Notes: generated by a model from the sequence alone, not told the origin. A stretch of 64,000 bases of DNA from Flaccisagitta enflata (GCA_965153355.1 OZ231128.1:28210001-28274000), one strand, 5' to 3'. Shown: positions 1-11,268, counted from the stretch's first letter. Numbers and translations are program-made.

Positions 1-586
1 GATGGTAAATAATTGCTGAGGTATTATTCAAAACAGAAAAATAAAAAAAGTTCAAAATAAATATCTTGTACTTTCAAAAGAATAATAACTATATATTGAG
101 CGTTAATATTAATGGCATGAATGGCATTATCAGTTTTGAAAACAATTTTTAGATTTTTAAAGCTACAAGATTTTGTTTTTATTTTTTTTTCAGTTCAATT
201 AAAACTAAATGTTGTATTTTGTTTTATGCTTTATAATTCATCAGTGAAAGAATAATTAAATCTTTTAAATCAACAAACAGAAACATTGAAATATGTACGA
301 CAAATGTAGATGTAAAAACATAAAACTCTAGTGGGTCTAAACAAGGCCGGATACACAGCTACCCCACAGGCTATCCCAGTCAAGGGCCATAGTTGAGGTC
401 AGTGGAACATTTGGGCGGGAGCAATGAGGCTAAAACCCCCATTAATGTCAAAAAAGTAAAGTGTGAGTAAAGCCCCGTGCTTTGTTGATCTGCCTCGGGC
501 TGATAAGGAGGGGGGGCAGATAGGGGGGAGGGGGGCCCCGCGCCCCAGCTAAGCCTAGGGCCCCGCACATTGTTGATCCGCCTCAG
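1..586 (-). mobile_element. hAT-like non-autonomous element, copy 1 (cut by window edge)
   Basis: This stretch is the reverse complement, with few differences, of about 12561-13141. It ends at 586 in the terminal inverted repeat TGATCCGCCTCAG, the mirror of CTGAGGCGGATCA at 12561. It holds C/G-rich GGGGCCCC blocks and, at about 340-470, a fragment resembling the 3' end of the Helitron-like family (ACAAGGCCGGATACAC). The other end lies left of the window. No transposase is seen, and the 62-residue reading frame shared by both copies has no known domain. The right flank after 586 would be one copy of the target duplication (tccatatc), but its partner is not visible. Confidence 0.75.
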
Positions 587-594
587 TCCATATC

Positions 595-1360
595 ACCAAA
601 TGATTTTCTACTTTTGTCCTGGTGATTGGCGGAACGTTATTCAACATGTCGGGACATTGATTTCTCCTTTTGCCGCACAACGCAAACCGCATACGGTCGC
701 GTGTTCGCGACTAAGAACTACCGATCCTTATTAGGTTCATGTATGTGCTTCATATTGAGTCTGTCAACGAACAACTCGGATTGCGCACAGAATTAGTTTT
801 GAGATTTATTGACACCTCTTCGAGAAAGACTCCAACAGAGCATAGACCGACCAACATCGAATCATCGCGCTAAGGGCGTGTTTCTAGTGACGACCAAAAA
901 CACGTTTCTTCCTGTGACATGTGCAACATGTTAATCTCGATTACAGCGTGAACACATATTCATGAATAACAACCATCCCATGAGGGAGTGAGCGAAGTGA
1001 GTAACAAGTTGCGAGCGAAGCGGGCCAAGCAAACATAACAAAGTGGAGCACCGTGAAGCGAGTGCGCTAGTGAGCTGTGCGAGCGAATGAACATAACGAG
1101 CGACCGAATGGCCCAATAAAAACGCGATTGTCAGGAGTAGAAACAGGCCTTAAGAAATTCAGCTTATCCAATGACAATGCCCCCAGCATCGAATATGCAC
1201 AATCTTCATTTACGAACCATTGGGCCCAGATTACCCCATAAAATAAAAAAGAACAAGAATGACTTCATGAATTGCCCAATTCTCAGAAAATAAAGGAACA
1301 TCGCGTCAAAAGGCAATCGAATGTAGGTCTTTCATTTCTCATTGCCTACGTTTATGAATG
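595..1360. other. intergenic, no gene recognised
   Basis: No domain or exon is recognisable on either strand. The part at about 985-1115 is rich in short GAGCGA/GCGAAG-type words. Reading frames here are short and lack known motifs. Confidence 0.4.
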
Positions 1361-1465
<105 letters not shown>

Positions 1466-1949
1466 AAATTTTCTGGGCGCTAAATTGACTTCAAAATACC
1501 TGAAAATTATTACCGAAGTCAGGTCAGAAAGCGATCAGCGTCTCGTAGATACGAACCAATGATAAAGAGAGAGAAAGAGAGAGAGCTTCATCAATTGTGG
1601 CCATCTGCCACCGTCGCCCTAACCACCACTGTTATAACTGCCGCCACTACCACCACCGCAACTGCCGCAACCGCCGCCGCTGCCACGTTGTCCGCGGTCG
1701 AAGATTTAACCAAGATTGGCATGTACACGCAAAGATCTGTGTTCTAGTTGATCAATCCCATGGGCCATGGCCATGCTACGTGGAACGAGATAAGAGGCCT
1801 CTTGATCAATGTTATGCATTGAATGTTTCGACCTACACCGCGAAGATGAAAGAACTGGAGTCTATCAATTCGAGCTGAATACCAACCCGTCGTCTTAACT
1901 AACAGAAATATCTAAACTTGGAGAGCACAAGCTAGTTATCTTTTGGCAA

Positions 1950-2140
1950 TCAAGAAATCCAGCTCCCAAGTCGCGTGCGGGTGGGCAGGGGCAGTGTTAG
2001 AACTGGCTTTTCAAATAACTGGGCAGGGACAGTGGGAGACAAAAAAGCTATTTGTCGCAGACCGAGAGCCCGACCAACCGACAGCTAGACCCATCAATAA
2101 AGCTGGTTACGGAGCCGCGTGTACACAACTAAAATTTCCT
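1950..2140 (-). mobile_element. degenerate Helitron-like (HINE) copy
   Basis: Contains the family word AAGTCGCGTGCGGGTGGGCA near 1968, followed by a GAC-rich stretch and a worn terminal part ending ACAACTAAAA at about 2130. The 3' hairpin is lost. Boundaries are approximate. Confidence 0.45.
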
Positions 2141-2406
2141 TTGCTATGATTCGTAACGAGGGTAAAGGACTAGAGGTAGCATACAGGAGTTGACAATGTG
2201 GTCTTTTACTATGCCGGTATTGCGCAGATGCGTCGCTCCGGTTTGCACCATGTTTTTCTTTCGCCAATGTATGAAAAATTTCAAATGATGTAATGTTGTG
2301 TTGACATATCAATAACTAAAAGAATATAACGTTTTTTTTAGAAGGGGTGTTGGTTTTAACAAATAACCACACAAGAACTATGTTAATGAGCTTACTCCCA
2401 ACGCTC

Positions 2407-2560
2407 TTTTTAGTTGCGGACACGCAACTCTATAAGAGGCTTTGTCCGTCCGTCCGTCCGTCGGTTGGTTGGTCCGTCGGTCCGTGGACACGATTCGAAA
2501 AGTGAGTAAACGCCCCCGCCCACCCGTCCGCAACTGGTGGCAGTGTATCCGGCCTTGTTT
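2407..2560 (+). mobile_element. Helentron/DINE-like non-autonomous element (HINE)
   Basis: Complete copy. It opens with TTTTTAG and the hairpin AGTTGCGGACACGCAACT, then CTCTATAAGAGG and a (GTCC/GTCG)n core. It then has the inverted second copy GTCCGCAACT and ends with a GC-rich hairpin around GTATCCGGCC and TTGTTT. Here the final hairpin is weakened (GGCAGTGTATCCGGCC). The layout of subterminal inverted repeat, GTCY microsatellite and 3' hairpin matches DINE-1/HINE elements mobilised by Helentrons. No coding capacity. Confidence 0.75.
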
Positions 2561-2627
2561 GATACATCCTCTCTGTTTGCCATGGTATCAAGTCAACAAC
2601 ATTAGTCATTAGGCAGCGGCGGAAAGA

Positions 2628-2770
2628 AAAACACGGCCTCCCAAGTTGTGTGCGGGTGGGTTAACCAAGCATTTGGACAGGAGCAGTATCGCAAAAACCG
2701 CTTGCAAACGCTAAAGAAGCTAACAGTTACGGTTGGATGGACCAACCGAGCGACAGACATAGCAACCTAA
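2628..2770 (-). mobile_element. degenerate Helitron-like copy
   Basis: Begins near ACACGGCCTCCCAAGTTGTG with the GTGCGGGTGGG word, has a worn GACC-rich core, and ends GCAACCTAAAAA at about 2772. The terminal hairpins are decayed. Confidence 0.4.
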
Positions 2771-2883
2771 AAAAATTTCATTACATCCCGTTGAAGCGAA
2801 GGGGGAAGGGTGAGGAAGGAGCGATTGAAAAGCAGAAGCAGGGGTAACGTGCTTAGATCATCGATGCAGGGATCTAGACAGAA

Positions 2884-3043
2884 AACAAGGCCGGATACAC
2901 GGCCACCAGTTACGGACGGGTGGGCAGGGGCGGAAATGCGCTTTTTCCCACTTTTCGACTCGATCACCTCTTCGGACCGACCGACCAACCAACCAACCGA
3001 CGGACGGACAAAGCCTCTTGTAGAGTTGCGTGTCCGTAACTAG
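2884..3043 (-). mobile_element. HINE, complete, with paired G-to-A change in both subterminal repeats
   Basis: Reads AACAAGGCCGGATACACGGCC, then AGTTACGGAC, a GACCGACCAACC core, CCTCTTGTAGAG and a terminal hairpin whose complement is AGTTACGGACACGCAACT. The internal repeat and the hairpin arm both have AGTTACGGAC, where most copies have AGTTGCGGAC. The change is therefore shared by the two ends of one element. Confidence 0.75.
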
Positions 3044-3162
3044 AGATGGAAAAATGTTGAAGAGAGAGGCGATGGTGAATGGGTAAGAAAGAGAGGGGCC
3101 CGAGAAGGGAAAAACGATGTGGAGGAATAGTGAGACGACGTGGATGTTGGGGAGAGGAGGGA

Positions 3163-3290
3163 CTAGACGACGATGAAAACGACGACGACGACGGTGACGA
3201 CGACGGCGAAGACGACAGAGGCAGTGAAGGGACGGCGGCGACGTCGACGGCGACGTCGACGTCGACGGCGACGTCGGCAGCGTTGGTAAA
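3163..3290. repeat. (GAC/GTC)n-type trinucleotide tract
   Basis: Imperfect CGACGA/CGACGT repeat. The open frames on both strands here (poly-Asp, poly-Arg or Ser-rich) come from the repeat and are not genes. Confidence 0.8.
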
Positions 3291-3469
3291 AGCGGCAAAA
3301 GGGGAAAGATATGCAGACGTCATTAATGTGACCTTTCGCGGCGAATGTTAAGAATGAAAGCTCACACTTAAATTCTATCGCTTTACTTCTAAAGCCCTCA
3401 TGACAAGAAAAATCCATTATTGATTCCACCCTTTTCCTGATGAGACTGCTCGCGCGATGTCGATTCTTC

Positions 3470-3902
3470 TTTCCCTATTTCTTCTTTCTATCTTTCTTCT
3501 TCTCATCTTTCTCTTTCTCAGTCTTCCTCCTTTTCTCTTTCTTTCTTTCTTTCCTTAATTCTTTCATTTTAATAACCTCTTAATTTCTTTCTTTCTTTCT
3601 TTCCTACTTTTTAATTCCCTCATTTCTTTCTTTCTTCCTTTTTTCTTTCTTTTTTTTCTTTCTTTCTTTCATTCTTTCTTTCTTTCATTCTTTCTCTCTT
3701 TCTTTCTTTCTCTCTTCCTTTCTTTTTTCTACTTCATTCTTTTCTTTTCTTTTTTCATCCCCCTTCGTCTCATCTTTCTTTTTCTCACTAATTCTCTGTT
3801 TCTCTCTTCCTTTCTTTCTTTCTTTCTTGATTTCTTTTTTTTAATTCCTTCATTCTTATCCTTTTTTTTCTTTTCTCATTTTACCTCTTGTCATCTTTCT
3901 TT
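3470..3902. repeat. TTTC-rich polypyrimidine tract
   Basis: Long imperfect (CTTT)n sequence on the plus strand. No gene seen. Confidence 0.85.
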
Positions 3903-4021
3903 TTTAGCGGCGACAAAAAAACTGGCCGTGTCCGTCGGTCGGTCTGTTGGTTGGTCGGTTGGGTAACGCATTCGTTTGACGATCCATACGTCGCACGTTA
4001 TTGACCTACTTGGCCTTGTTC
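3903..4021 (+). mobile_element. short HINE variant, degenerate 5' end
   Basis: Opens TTTTTAGCGGCGACAAAA, then GTCCGTCGGTCGGTCTG core, the internal word GTCGCAC and the end GACCTACTTGGCCTTGTTC. It belongs with the shorter variants at 30058, 42209 and 56797, which end in GGCC…AAGG instead of the GGATACAC hairpin. Confidence 0.5.
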
Positions 4022-4469
4022 TCAGTCTTCCGTCTTTTCTCTCTTTTTTTCTATATCTGTTTCGTTCTAGTAATCATTGAGTTCATCATGCACTGTTCAA
4101 TGTATTCTATACTGAAGTGTTGAGTTTTCTTATGAAAATTACAATCATCATTGTTCTTCCTTTCTTTCTTTCTTACTTTTTATTTGCCTCATCCTTTTTC
4201 TTTCTCACTTTTTCCAGCATCGTCATATCCTTAAGGTGACAAAGCTCTAAGGAACACCGCATTACAAAAAATCTTAGCTATTGTAAGCGGATTTCTGTTA
4301 TTTCCAATAAGAATCATAATTTGACTAAAATTAAGATTTAATTCATGGTTTAATAAATGAACGAATGATGATTCAATGACTATCAACGGAATTACAAATG
4401 GATTCTCCAAATATGATGGTAATTTTCTAAAACAAAGCTAAACAAGTCATCCAAGGATTGCACATGGTC

Positions 4470-5120
4470 AGGGGTACCTGATGCCCTGCTTGGAATGATC
4501 ATCTGAATAAGTAGATGAGAGCAAGGCAGCAGCCTCAAAGGGCCATTGTCCTGTGGGACAGGGGTGAATTTCCTGACATGATTTTAGGCCTCTGGGAGCT
4601 AATTTAAGGCATTAGGGTTGACTTATTACTAGAAGGGTATGCAACACGAGGGATAACTTAAGGGGGCTGAGGGGTTTGGGGGCTCATATGAGGTCAGGGC
4701 TGAGAGCACATTTGAGGCCTGAGAGGGGAAGTTGGAGGGCTAAATTGAGACTTGAAAGATCAGATTTTAGGCTTGAGTGGGCAAAACATAGGCTATATAG
4801 AGCATATTTCAGGCAAGAGAGGGCTGAATTCAGGATTGGTTGATTTGAGGTCTAAGAGGGCTGATTTTAGGCCTTAGAGGGCTGATTCTGGGCCAAAGAG
4901 GACTGATTATGGGCCCAAGAGGGTTGATTTTGGACCTAAGGTAGCCAATATCATGCCTTAGAGGGGTGATTTTGAGTCTGAGAAGCTAGAATAGGGCCTG
5001 AGAGACCAGGGAGGGATGTGCAAACAAACGGACAGATGAACTGACAGATGGACAGATAAACAGACTTAAGGAAATTCACGCCTGTGTCCTACAGGACATT
5101 GGTCCTTTGGGGCTGCTGCC
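4470..5120. mobile_element. foldback element with ~20-bp tandem units (family 2)
   Basis: The left end has GGTACCTGATGCCCTGCTTG and GGCAGCAGCCTCAAAGGG, followed by GTCCTGTGGGACAGGGGTG. The right end is the mirror, CCTGTGTCCTACAGGAC then CCTTTGGGGCTGCTGCCC near 5120. Between them is a tandem array of about 20-bp units of the type GGGCTGATTTTAGGCCTTAG. No protein is encoded. Confidence 0.6.
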
Positions 5121-5258
5121 CAAAAGGGAAACAAATGAAACATGAGATTGCTGAGAGAGATCCAAGTAAAAAATGTATTCACATTCTTGCTACACAGGTC
5201 ACAGCTGAAATAGTTTAAACGTATTCCAAGGGACTGACAAAATGTTCTGTTATAAAGT

Positions 5259-5447
5259 AACAAGGCCAGATACACGGCTAGTCGGCTACCCAAGTCGCGT
5301 GCAGGGGCCATATTTAAGGTCACTTGATCATTTGGGCAGGAGCAGTGAGCCCAAAGACCGCAAAAAAAGTCAGGTGTGATGGATGGACAGACTGACGGAT
5401 GGATGGACCAACAAAGCGGGGTGTAGAGTCGCGTAGCACACGACTAA
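5259..5447 (-). mobile_element. HINE (GTCGCGTGC subtype)
   Basis: AACAAGGCCAGATACACGGC at the 3' end, internal AAGTCGCGTGCAGGGG, a GGATGGAC core, AAAGCGGGGTGTAGAG and a terminal hairpin GTCGCGTAGCACACGAC followed by TAAT. Confidence 0.65.
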
Positions 5448-5610
5448 TAATAAGTAACAGAAAGAAAAAAAAAATCTTTGAAGTGATCTAATTTTGATTT
5501 CTTGACAAGCAAAATTTTACAACAGGCCCAATTTTACAACAGTTGAACCCTATAATGACAGATGTCAGGACCAAAAATTCTTTGTCGTAGATGTAAGTGG
5601 ATTTACAAAT

Positions 5611-5735
5611 CAACAAGGCCGGATACACAGCTACCCTAGTCGCGTGCAGTTGGGCAGGAGCAGTGCTGGAGAAGGTCACCAGGGCATCTGGGCAGGAGCC
5701 GTATGCTCAAAAAGCTCAAAAACGCCGAAAAAGTA
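5611..5735 (-). mobile_element. HINE, truncated, fused to family-2 element
   Basis: Has the 3' end CAACAAGGCCGGATACACAG and internal CTAGTCGCGTGCAG. The GTCY core and 5' hairpin are missing, and the sequence runs into the family-2 word AAAGCGTTAGATGGTCAGCG. Confidence 0.55.
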
Positions 5736-5739
5736 ATAG

Positions 5740-6303
5740 TCGCAAAAGCGTTAGATGGTCAGCGGTTCCCGTGCCCTGCTGAGTAGGTTGTGCTTGAAGT
5801 TGAAGGGGGAGCAGGGCAGTGGCCCCGGAGGGGTCGATGACCTATGCTTTCACACATATGGGGGATTTTCTCCTTTTCCTCCTCCTCCTCCATCTCCTCC
5901 ATCTCTCCCCCCTCAAATCCCAGTCTCGAGGCCTAAATTCCATTCTCAAGGCCAAAATCCCAGGCCCGAGGCTCAAATCCCAGCCTTGAAGCATAAATCC
6001 TAGCCTCAAAGCCCAAATCCTAGCCTCGAGGTTGAGATTTAGGCCTATTGGCAGAGGTCTGGGCCTCTTGGCTGGGGTTTGGACCTCTTGGCTGGGATTT
6101 GGGCCTCCAGGCTTGGATTTGGGCCTCCAGGCTAGGATTTGGGCCTCGGGACTGGGATTTTGGCCTTGAGACTGGAATTTAGGCCTCGAGACTGGGATTT
6201 GAGGGGGGGACAAAGAAGATGGAGGAGGAGGAGAAGGAGAAAATCCCCCACATATGTGAAAGCATAGGTTATTGACCCCTCCGGTGCCGCTGCCCAAAAA
6301 GGG
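5740..6303. mobile_element. foldback element with ~20-bp units (family 2)
   Basis: A long inverted repeat. The left arm has GTCGATGACCTATGCTTTC, ACATATGGGGGA, a CCTCCTCC stretch and tandem units of the type CAAATCCCAGTCTCGAGGCC. The right arm mirrors these in reverse order, ending GAAAGCATAGGTTATTGACC and CGGTGCCGCTGCCC. The 82- and 159-residue reading frames inside are products of the repeat. Confidence 0.7.
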
Positions 6304-6399
6304 GACCAACCGACCGACCAACCAACCGACCTACCGCGACTAAAAAGAAAAAAATATTAAGGGACCCGGATTTCAGATTCATTATTTATAAGCCATTTT

Positions 6400-6510
6400 T
6401 TTGTTATTCTCGGATCCGTTATCGTTATTCTCGGATCCGTTATCCGTTATCCGTTATCCGTTATCCGTTACGGATCCGTTATTCTCGGATCCGTATATAT
6501 CCGTAGCGGG
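6400..6510. repeat. ATCCGTT tandem repeat
   Basis: Short tandem and near-tandem copies of GGATCCGTTAT/ATCCGTT. Confidence 0.75.
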
Positions 6511-6751
6511 GCGTTACTGAATATTCAATTCGCCTAAATATGTCAAGGTGAACACGAAGGGGCAATTTTCACGGTCAAATCATATTGTAGAAAAAAAATA
6601 AAATGATGAATTCATAATTTTGTAGAGAGAAATCATGTTTTTAATAAAAATCATTCATTCATTTGCATTGAGAATCATTTATATCTTCAAAATCAGTCAG
6701 AAAAATTGAGAGAAAACAAAGGAAAATTAGCCTCCATTCCCTGACTTGTCT

Positions 6752-6893
6752 CACGTGAAATTCTTAATCTGTCTCTGCGTGCTCAGATTTGCATTTCTAA
6801 AAACATGGCCCTGTTCTAAAGACATATAAGAAAGGGGCCATGTTCTCAGAAATGCAAAATTTTGCATTCAGAGAGAGATTAAGAATTTCACGC
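6752..6893. mobile_element. palindromic MITE-like hairpin
   Basis: Arms GTGAAATTCTTAATC…GCATTTCT…ACATGGCCC and their inverse close on a short AT-rich loop near GACATATAAG. Related hairpins lie at 9578-9716 and 60384-60524. This one is about 70 nt beyond the stop codon of receptor gene A and could be in its 3' UTR. Confidence 0.65.
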
Positions 6894-6962
6894 GAAATGA
6901 TTTTCCAAATTTGCTGCTCCTGTGCACTGCCACATATCATTTCGCTATAACAACACTAGGAA

Positions 6963-7099
6963 TCAAGCATCTGGTTGCGTCGGCATAGGTAGTTCAATGT
7001 GCTCATGGTTATAATCGGCGAATTGTTCCTGAGAATCCTGGACAGGATGAGTTAGATAGCCGCTCTTCGTCTTGTGGAAACACCACCATCCTTGGCAAT
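6963..7099 (-). CDS. receptor gene A, exon 4 (cytoplasmic tail, stop)
   Basis: Last coding exon. The acceptor is CCTTTTCAG at 7100-7108, entry is phase 1, and the stop TGA is at 6963-6965. It encodes residues 177-220, starting CQGWWCFHKTK directly after the membrane helix and ending PTQPDA. Residues 194-198 are PVQDS, close to the PVQET TRAF2/3 site of CD40. No death domain is present. Confidence 0.8.
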
Positions 7100-7327
7100 C
7101 TGAAAAGGTATTTGATATGATTTTGCTAAGTTTGGTAAATTACCAATAAAGGCGGCTCTCGCCCTAGGAAAAAAGTCGTAAGTGCGAGGAATTTCTTGTG
7201 GAATTTCTTATGATTGTTTTTTGTCTGGTTGATTGTTTTTTTTTTCCTCCGGGAATCTTTTTGGTTTGTTCCACTCTTTACATGTGTTTCTCTGTTTGTT
7301 CTTTGTTTGCCCGTCTCTTTCTCTCTT

Positions 7328-7359
<32 letters not shown>

Positions 7360-8155
7360 CCATTCTCATTTTCTCTTGGGGTTACAATGTTGTTATGGAC
7401 AGGTGGACAAAGGCATCCAACCCCCATTCACACGCCAACCTCAACCTCCACACACAAGCATCTAGACCGCTTGTTTTTCCACTTTTCCACTTTGACGGAC
7501 ATACGGACTAATAGACCAATGGATGGACTAACGACAAAGCCACTCATAGCGTCCAGAGTTGAAATGAGAGAGAGACTATGTTGCCAGGATGCACAATCAT
7601 CATCTGGGACATTTCAAAGTTCAAATAGACTTCAACTAAGTCGATTCCTCGTTTTTTGGAAAAATGCAAAAAATGCAAAAAAATGCGGTATAAAAAGATT
7701 TAAAAAAATCATAGCTCCAATATTATCGATCGCACAGAATTCTGCTTGGTGTCATCTGGAAGGGGAGAATTAGTTCTTTCTTTGCTTCTAATTTCATGCG
7801 TAGTCTCATTCTGCCCCCAAAATGCAGCAACTTTCTTAACCGCCTCATAAAACAAAGGGAAATACGTTTTTCTCTGCAGGACTCAAAAAGACCAAAGGGA
7901 CTTCGTCTCTTCGACTTTTTTACAAATGATTATGAACCATCAACTCTGCGGCTGATAGTGGCTTTTGTATCCCTGTATTTCATGTGCTTGAATAAAAATG
8001 GAAATTATAAATGGAATCCATACAGCCCGACGGGTGGATAGTCCTGCAAGCTAATGTACCGACCAAAAAACAAAGTCCCATATATTGATGTGTTTCTGCT
8101 CTCTCTTTCTCGAATATCGTCATGTTATCATAGTAAAATTATTTATGATACTTAC

Positions 8156-8248
8156 AGAGAAAGCACATGATGATTGCCAGTGCAAGAAGGATGATGGACA
8201 CAGCTACAGATATTGTGACAATGATAGGACTTCGATGAGTTTCTTTGT
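8156..8248 (-). CDS. receptor gene A, exon 3 (transmembrane)
   Basis: Acceptor TATTTGCAG, donor CT|GTAAGTAT, phase 1 on both sides, 31 codons. It encodes KETHRSP followed by a helix of about 23 residues (IIVTISVAVSIILLALAIIM), the single membrane span of a type I receptor. Confidence 0.85.
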
Positions 8249-8430
8249 CTGCAAATACCAAAAGTGGAGAAGGAATCTTTCGAAAAGGCAGTCATAGCCC
8301 AGCATTTCAAATGCACGTTGTTAGTGGATAAATAACGATGAGGATACAACCCCTTCAACGCCATTTTTATCAATTAAAAACTACCAACTGCTCTTTTGTC
8401 TTTTTAGTTTAGCTTGGTTAGTGTTTGGTA

Positions 8431-8445
8431 GTAATGTTGTCCATC
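8431..8445 (+). other. recurrent 15-nt motif, copy 1
   Basis: GTAATGTTGTCCATC, one mismatch from the four exact copies (GTAATGTTGTCCAAC) at 16886, 27124, 52990 and 58015. It lies in intron 2 of gene A, 37 nt past the exon 2 donor. Function unknown. Confidence 0.6.
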
Positions 8446-8481
8446 TTTCATAATCTAACAGTCGCAATACAAACATCTTAC

Positions 8482-8694
8482 CCCTTTCCCGAAGGCATCT
8501 TTCTTCAATATCAACGGTGCAATTCTTCACGCCTTCGCCTTTACACGGTTTGCCTCCCAATGCTTCCTGCACCTCGCAGGTGCAGTTGGCCAGACCGCGC
8601 CACCTCTTGCGACCACGCGCATCCATTGTCGTCGGCGAGTCGCAGTCGGCCACGCATGTGGCATCATCACTGTCGCAGTTCCAGTAACCGTCCA
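8482..8694 (-). CDS. receptor gene A, exon 2 (TSP1-like module)
   Basis: Acceptor CATCCTTCACTTCAG, donor GG|GTAAGATG, phase 1-1, 71 codons. It encodes residues 75-144 with eight cysteines at about 80, 87, 91, 111, 113, 124, 132 and 140. The layout GYWNC, ATCVADC, RKRWRGLANC, GGKPCKG…C…C follows a thrombospondin type 1 repeat, with two extra cysteines. Two N-glycosylation sites (NCT at 110 and 131) are present. Equivalent exons lie at 21413-21622 and 53560-53766. The TSP1 match is by eye. Confidence 0.85.
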
Positions 8695-9017
8695 CTGAAG
8701 TGAAGGATGTTAAAGAAATATAAAATGAGTCGTATGATAAAAGTTCTATGCACTGAAACCAATGGTCCCAATGACACCATGGAGTTGAAGTCCATTTACC
8801 CGTCCATGTAGTTGTACTTGTAGGCAACAACATATCAGACGAGGCGTCAGGGGCAGCAACCGCGGACACAAATGCAAACACAAAATCATGTCATTTCTTA
8901 TGAATTTTGACAAAGATTCCTCAAATTCAGTGAACCATTTTATACATTCAGTTATCTTCTTTTCATGATATCGTATTTCCTGCATTTATCGCCACCCCAC
9001 TTATGCGCCCCCCCATT

Positions 9018-9295
9018 CAACAAGGTCGGATACATGGCTACCCCAGTCACATGCAGATGGTCACTTGGTCATTTGGGCAGAAGCAAGACAGACGGACGGA
9101 CGGACAGACAGACGGATGGACGGACAGACAGACAGATGGACGGACAGACAGACGGACGGACAAACAGACGGACGGACGGACAAACAGATGGACGGACGCA
9201 CAGACGCATGGTTGGACGGACGGACGGATGGACAGACAGACGGATAGATGGACAGAAGAGCTGGGTGTAGAGTTGCGTAGCACGCGACTATAAAA
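9018..9295 (-). mobile_element. HINE with expanded GACGGACA core
   Basis: AACAAGGTCGGATACATGGC at the 3' end, internal CAGTCACATGCAG, then about 170 bp of GACGGACAGACGGATG repeat, GGGTGTAGAG and a terminal hairpin GTTGCGTAGCACGCGAC. The reading frames over the core (PSVCLSVRPS and TDGRTDR repeats) are microsatellite products. It lies in intron 1 of gene A. Confidence 0.7.
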
Positions 9296-9340
9296 GAGGG
9301 AGCTTATGAGAGTTAATTGTAAATTAAGTTGTTTTTTTTT

Positions 9341-9960
9341 TTTAAGTCGAGGTGCAAACGAAGGACAAATTAGAGGAGTCAAAACATTTTTTTCAATATT
9401 TTAAATTTTACAAATCTAGACTTTTTTCATAATAAAATATCATTGTTATGTTACATTGTTTTTAGTTTTGCATAGAAAATCATTTGTAGATAAAAAAAAA
9501 GAGCCCTGAGCAAGTGAAGAGGGGAGAAAAAAAAAGGAAATCTTTAGAAAATTTATTTTTGCAACTTGACTTGTCTTGGGGAAAATTCTAAGACTCTCTC
9601 TAATTGCAAAATTTTGTATTTTCAAAAACATGGCCTCATTCTAAGAACATATAAGATGAGGGCCATGTTCTTAGAAATGCAAAATTGTTCAATTTGTTCA
9701 AGTCTTAGAATTTTCCCTTCACAGGTTTAGAATTTTTGCTCTACTATTTTTAACGGAATCTATTATTTCCAGTAATTCTTTCTTGTCTTTGTCAATACAA
9801 CAAAGCAACGGCTTCATCAAACTAGGGTTTCTTTTACTAATAGAATAATATATAACTACAAAATTATAAATTTCATTAAAAAATCATAAGATAGTTATGA
9901 ATATAGTTATGAAAAGAGACTGAAACCGAAATTTGATCTTTATTTGCACCTCGACTTAAA
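9341..9960. mobile_element. 620-bp element with 18-bp terminal inverted repeats
   Basis: TTTAAGTCGAGGTGCAAA at 9341-9358 is matched by its inverse at 9943-9960. The interior is AT-rich, holds the hairpin at 9578-9716 and has no coding frame of note. The superfamily is not recognised. Confidence 0.65.
9578..9716. mobile_element. palindromic MITE-like hairpin, copy 2
   Basis: Arms AAAATTCTAAGACT…AACATGGCC and their inverse. The ACATGGCC…CATATAAG…GGCCATGTTCT core is shared with the hairpin at 6752-6893. Confidence 0.6.
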
Positions 9961-10498
9961 TACATAAGAATACTATGCAATGAAAAAATAATCTTGGTTT
10001 TAGTGCTTTTTTTGCACTGAATTAAAAAATTTATGTCATAAACAGAAAGTTTTAGTTAAAATCATGTATGCATAAATGAATGAGGGGGCGCTAATTACAG
10101 GTTGAAAATGACAATGTTTCATTTCAATTTCAAAAGCACCCAGGGCGCTAATTACAGGAAATACGGTGACATTTTTGAGTAAATTAAGCGATATGTACAT
10201 TTACATATTCATATATAAATATCACTTATTAATAAATAAATAAGTGATATTCTTGAGTAGAGTTAGATATATTGAATTAGCTACATAAACATCTTAATCA
10301 AATGGCAAGGAAATCCCATCAGTCACTATTATTGGGACTAAAAGTTCATTGAGACACAGACTAGGGCTTGCTGTCCCAAAAATCTTGGCTCTAATTCGCC
10401 TAACGGGCAGCGACTAAAAGTTCAACATGGGAGCATGTACGTGAGAACCCTGTTGGTCAATCGTGACGTTCTACAAGACGTTATCATACCAAGCCTAC

Positions 10499-10718
10499 CA
10501 TTGCATGACGGCTCCTGTAGGCATTGGTCCGATCGATCGAGGCCTCCTTGCCCGCATATATTGCCGCAGGACTCGCAGGTTAAGGTCTCCTCGTCGAAAT
10601 ATTGGAAAGGAGTTTGGGTACATTTGTTCGTGGAACGACGGAGAACTGATGAGGTCCGTTCATCAGCCATTGACAAGGTCTTCAATAGCAGAATGAGCAG
10701 AATGGTTTTGGAACGCAT
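10499..10718 (-). CDS. receptor gene A, exon 1: TNFR/BCMA-like type I membrane receptor
   Basis: First exon of a four-exon minus-strand gene (10499-10718, 8482-8694, 8156-8248, 6963-7099; predicted 220 residues). The ATG at 10718 is chosen over an in-frame upstream ATG (10739) because it gives a clean signal peptide, MRSKTILLILLLKTLSMA, aligned with genes B and C. One cysteine-rich domain follows (C33, C48, C51, C55, C66, C72) with YFDEETLTCESC. The spacing resembles the single CRD of BCMA and TACI, which bind BAFF/APRIL-type TNF ligands. The exon ends CN|GTAGGC in phase 1. The full product is signal peptide, CRD, TSP1-like module, membrane helix and a 45-residue tail with PVQDS. By analogy it should be a cell-surface receptor for a TNF-family ligand that signals through TRAF proteins. 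The ligand is unknown. The exon structure comes from splice signals, reading-frame continuity and agreement with the two paralogues. Confidence 0.85.
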
Positions 10719-11028
10719 ATTGAATTTATAAAAATGCACGCAATAAGTAACTTGTCGCCTATCGGAGGTAGTTTTTTAATCTTTTTAAGTGTATGAGAAT
10801 ATCTGCGAGTACCTGGAATGCATAAAAATAGAATTTCAGCAGACTTGGTCACGGGTTATTTCAAAATAAAGACAAAGCACCACCCGAAATTTCAGTAAGT
10901 CACCTGCAGCAGTGCTTCAGCTACATACATGCCTCAAAATTCGTTCTTTATCAAAAATTGCGGGCTGATTTCACAATAACGGGCAGTAGGGCGGCTACCT
11001 GGATGGTCAAATGTGGTCAAATTTCAGA

Positions 11029-11268
11029 ACGCCTCAGCCAACTAACCATACACTCTACGTCATATTTAAAAAGGAATTGAGGCCAGCGGAGATCGGTATC
11101 TGGAAAGAAAACCCGCACGGCAACACTAAAGAGTTACAATGGGCGTAAGATAGCTTTCATATACTTTACCATTGTGTTTCCGTGCGGGTTTCTTGATGAA
11201 ATACCGAGCTCTGCTTGTCTGATTTACTGCCCAAATGCCGCTTTGAATGTATGGTTAGATGGCGGAGG
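11029..11268. mobile_element. MITE-like inverted repeat element
   Basis: The outer repeats contain CTAACCATACA near 11041 and its inverse TGTATGGTTAG near 11248. The inner repeats are AAACCCGCACGG at about 11109 and CCGTGCGGGTTT at about 11180. No coding capacity. Confidence 0.6.
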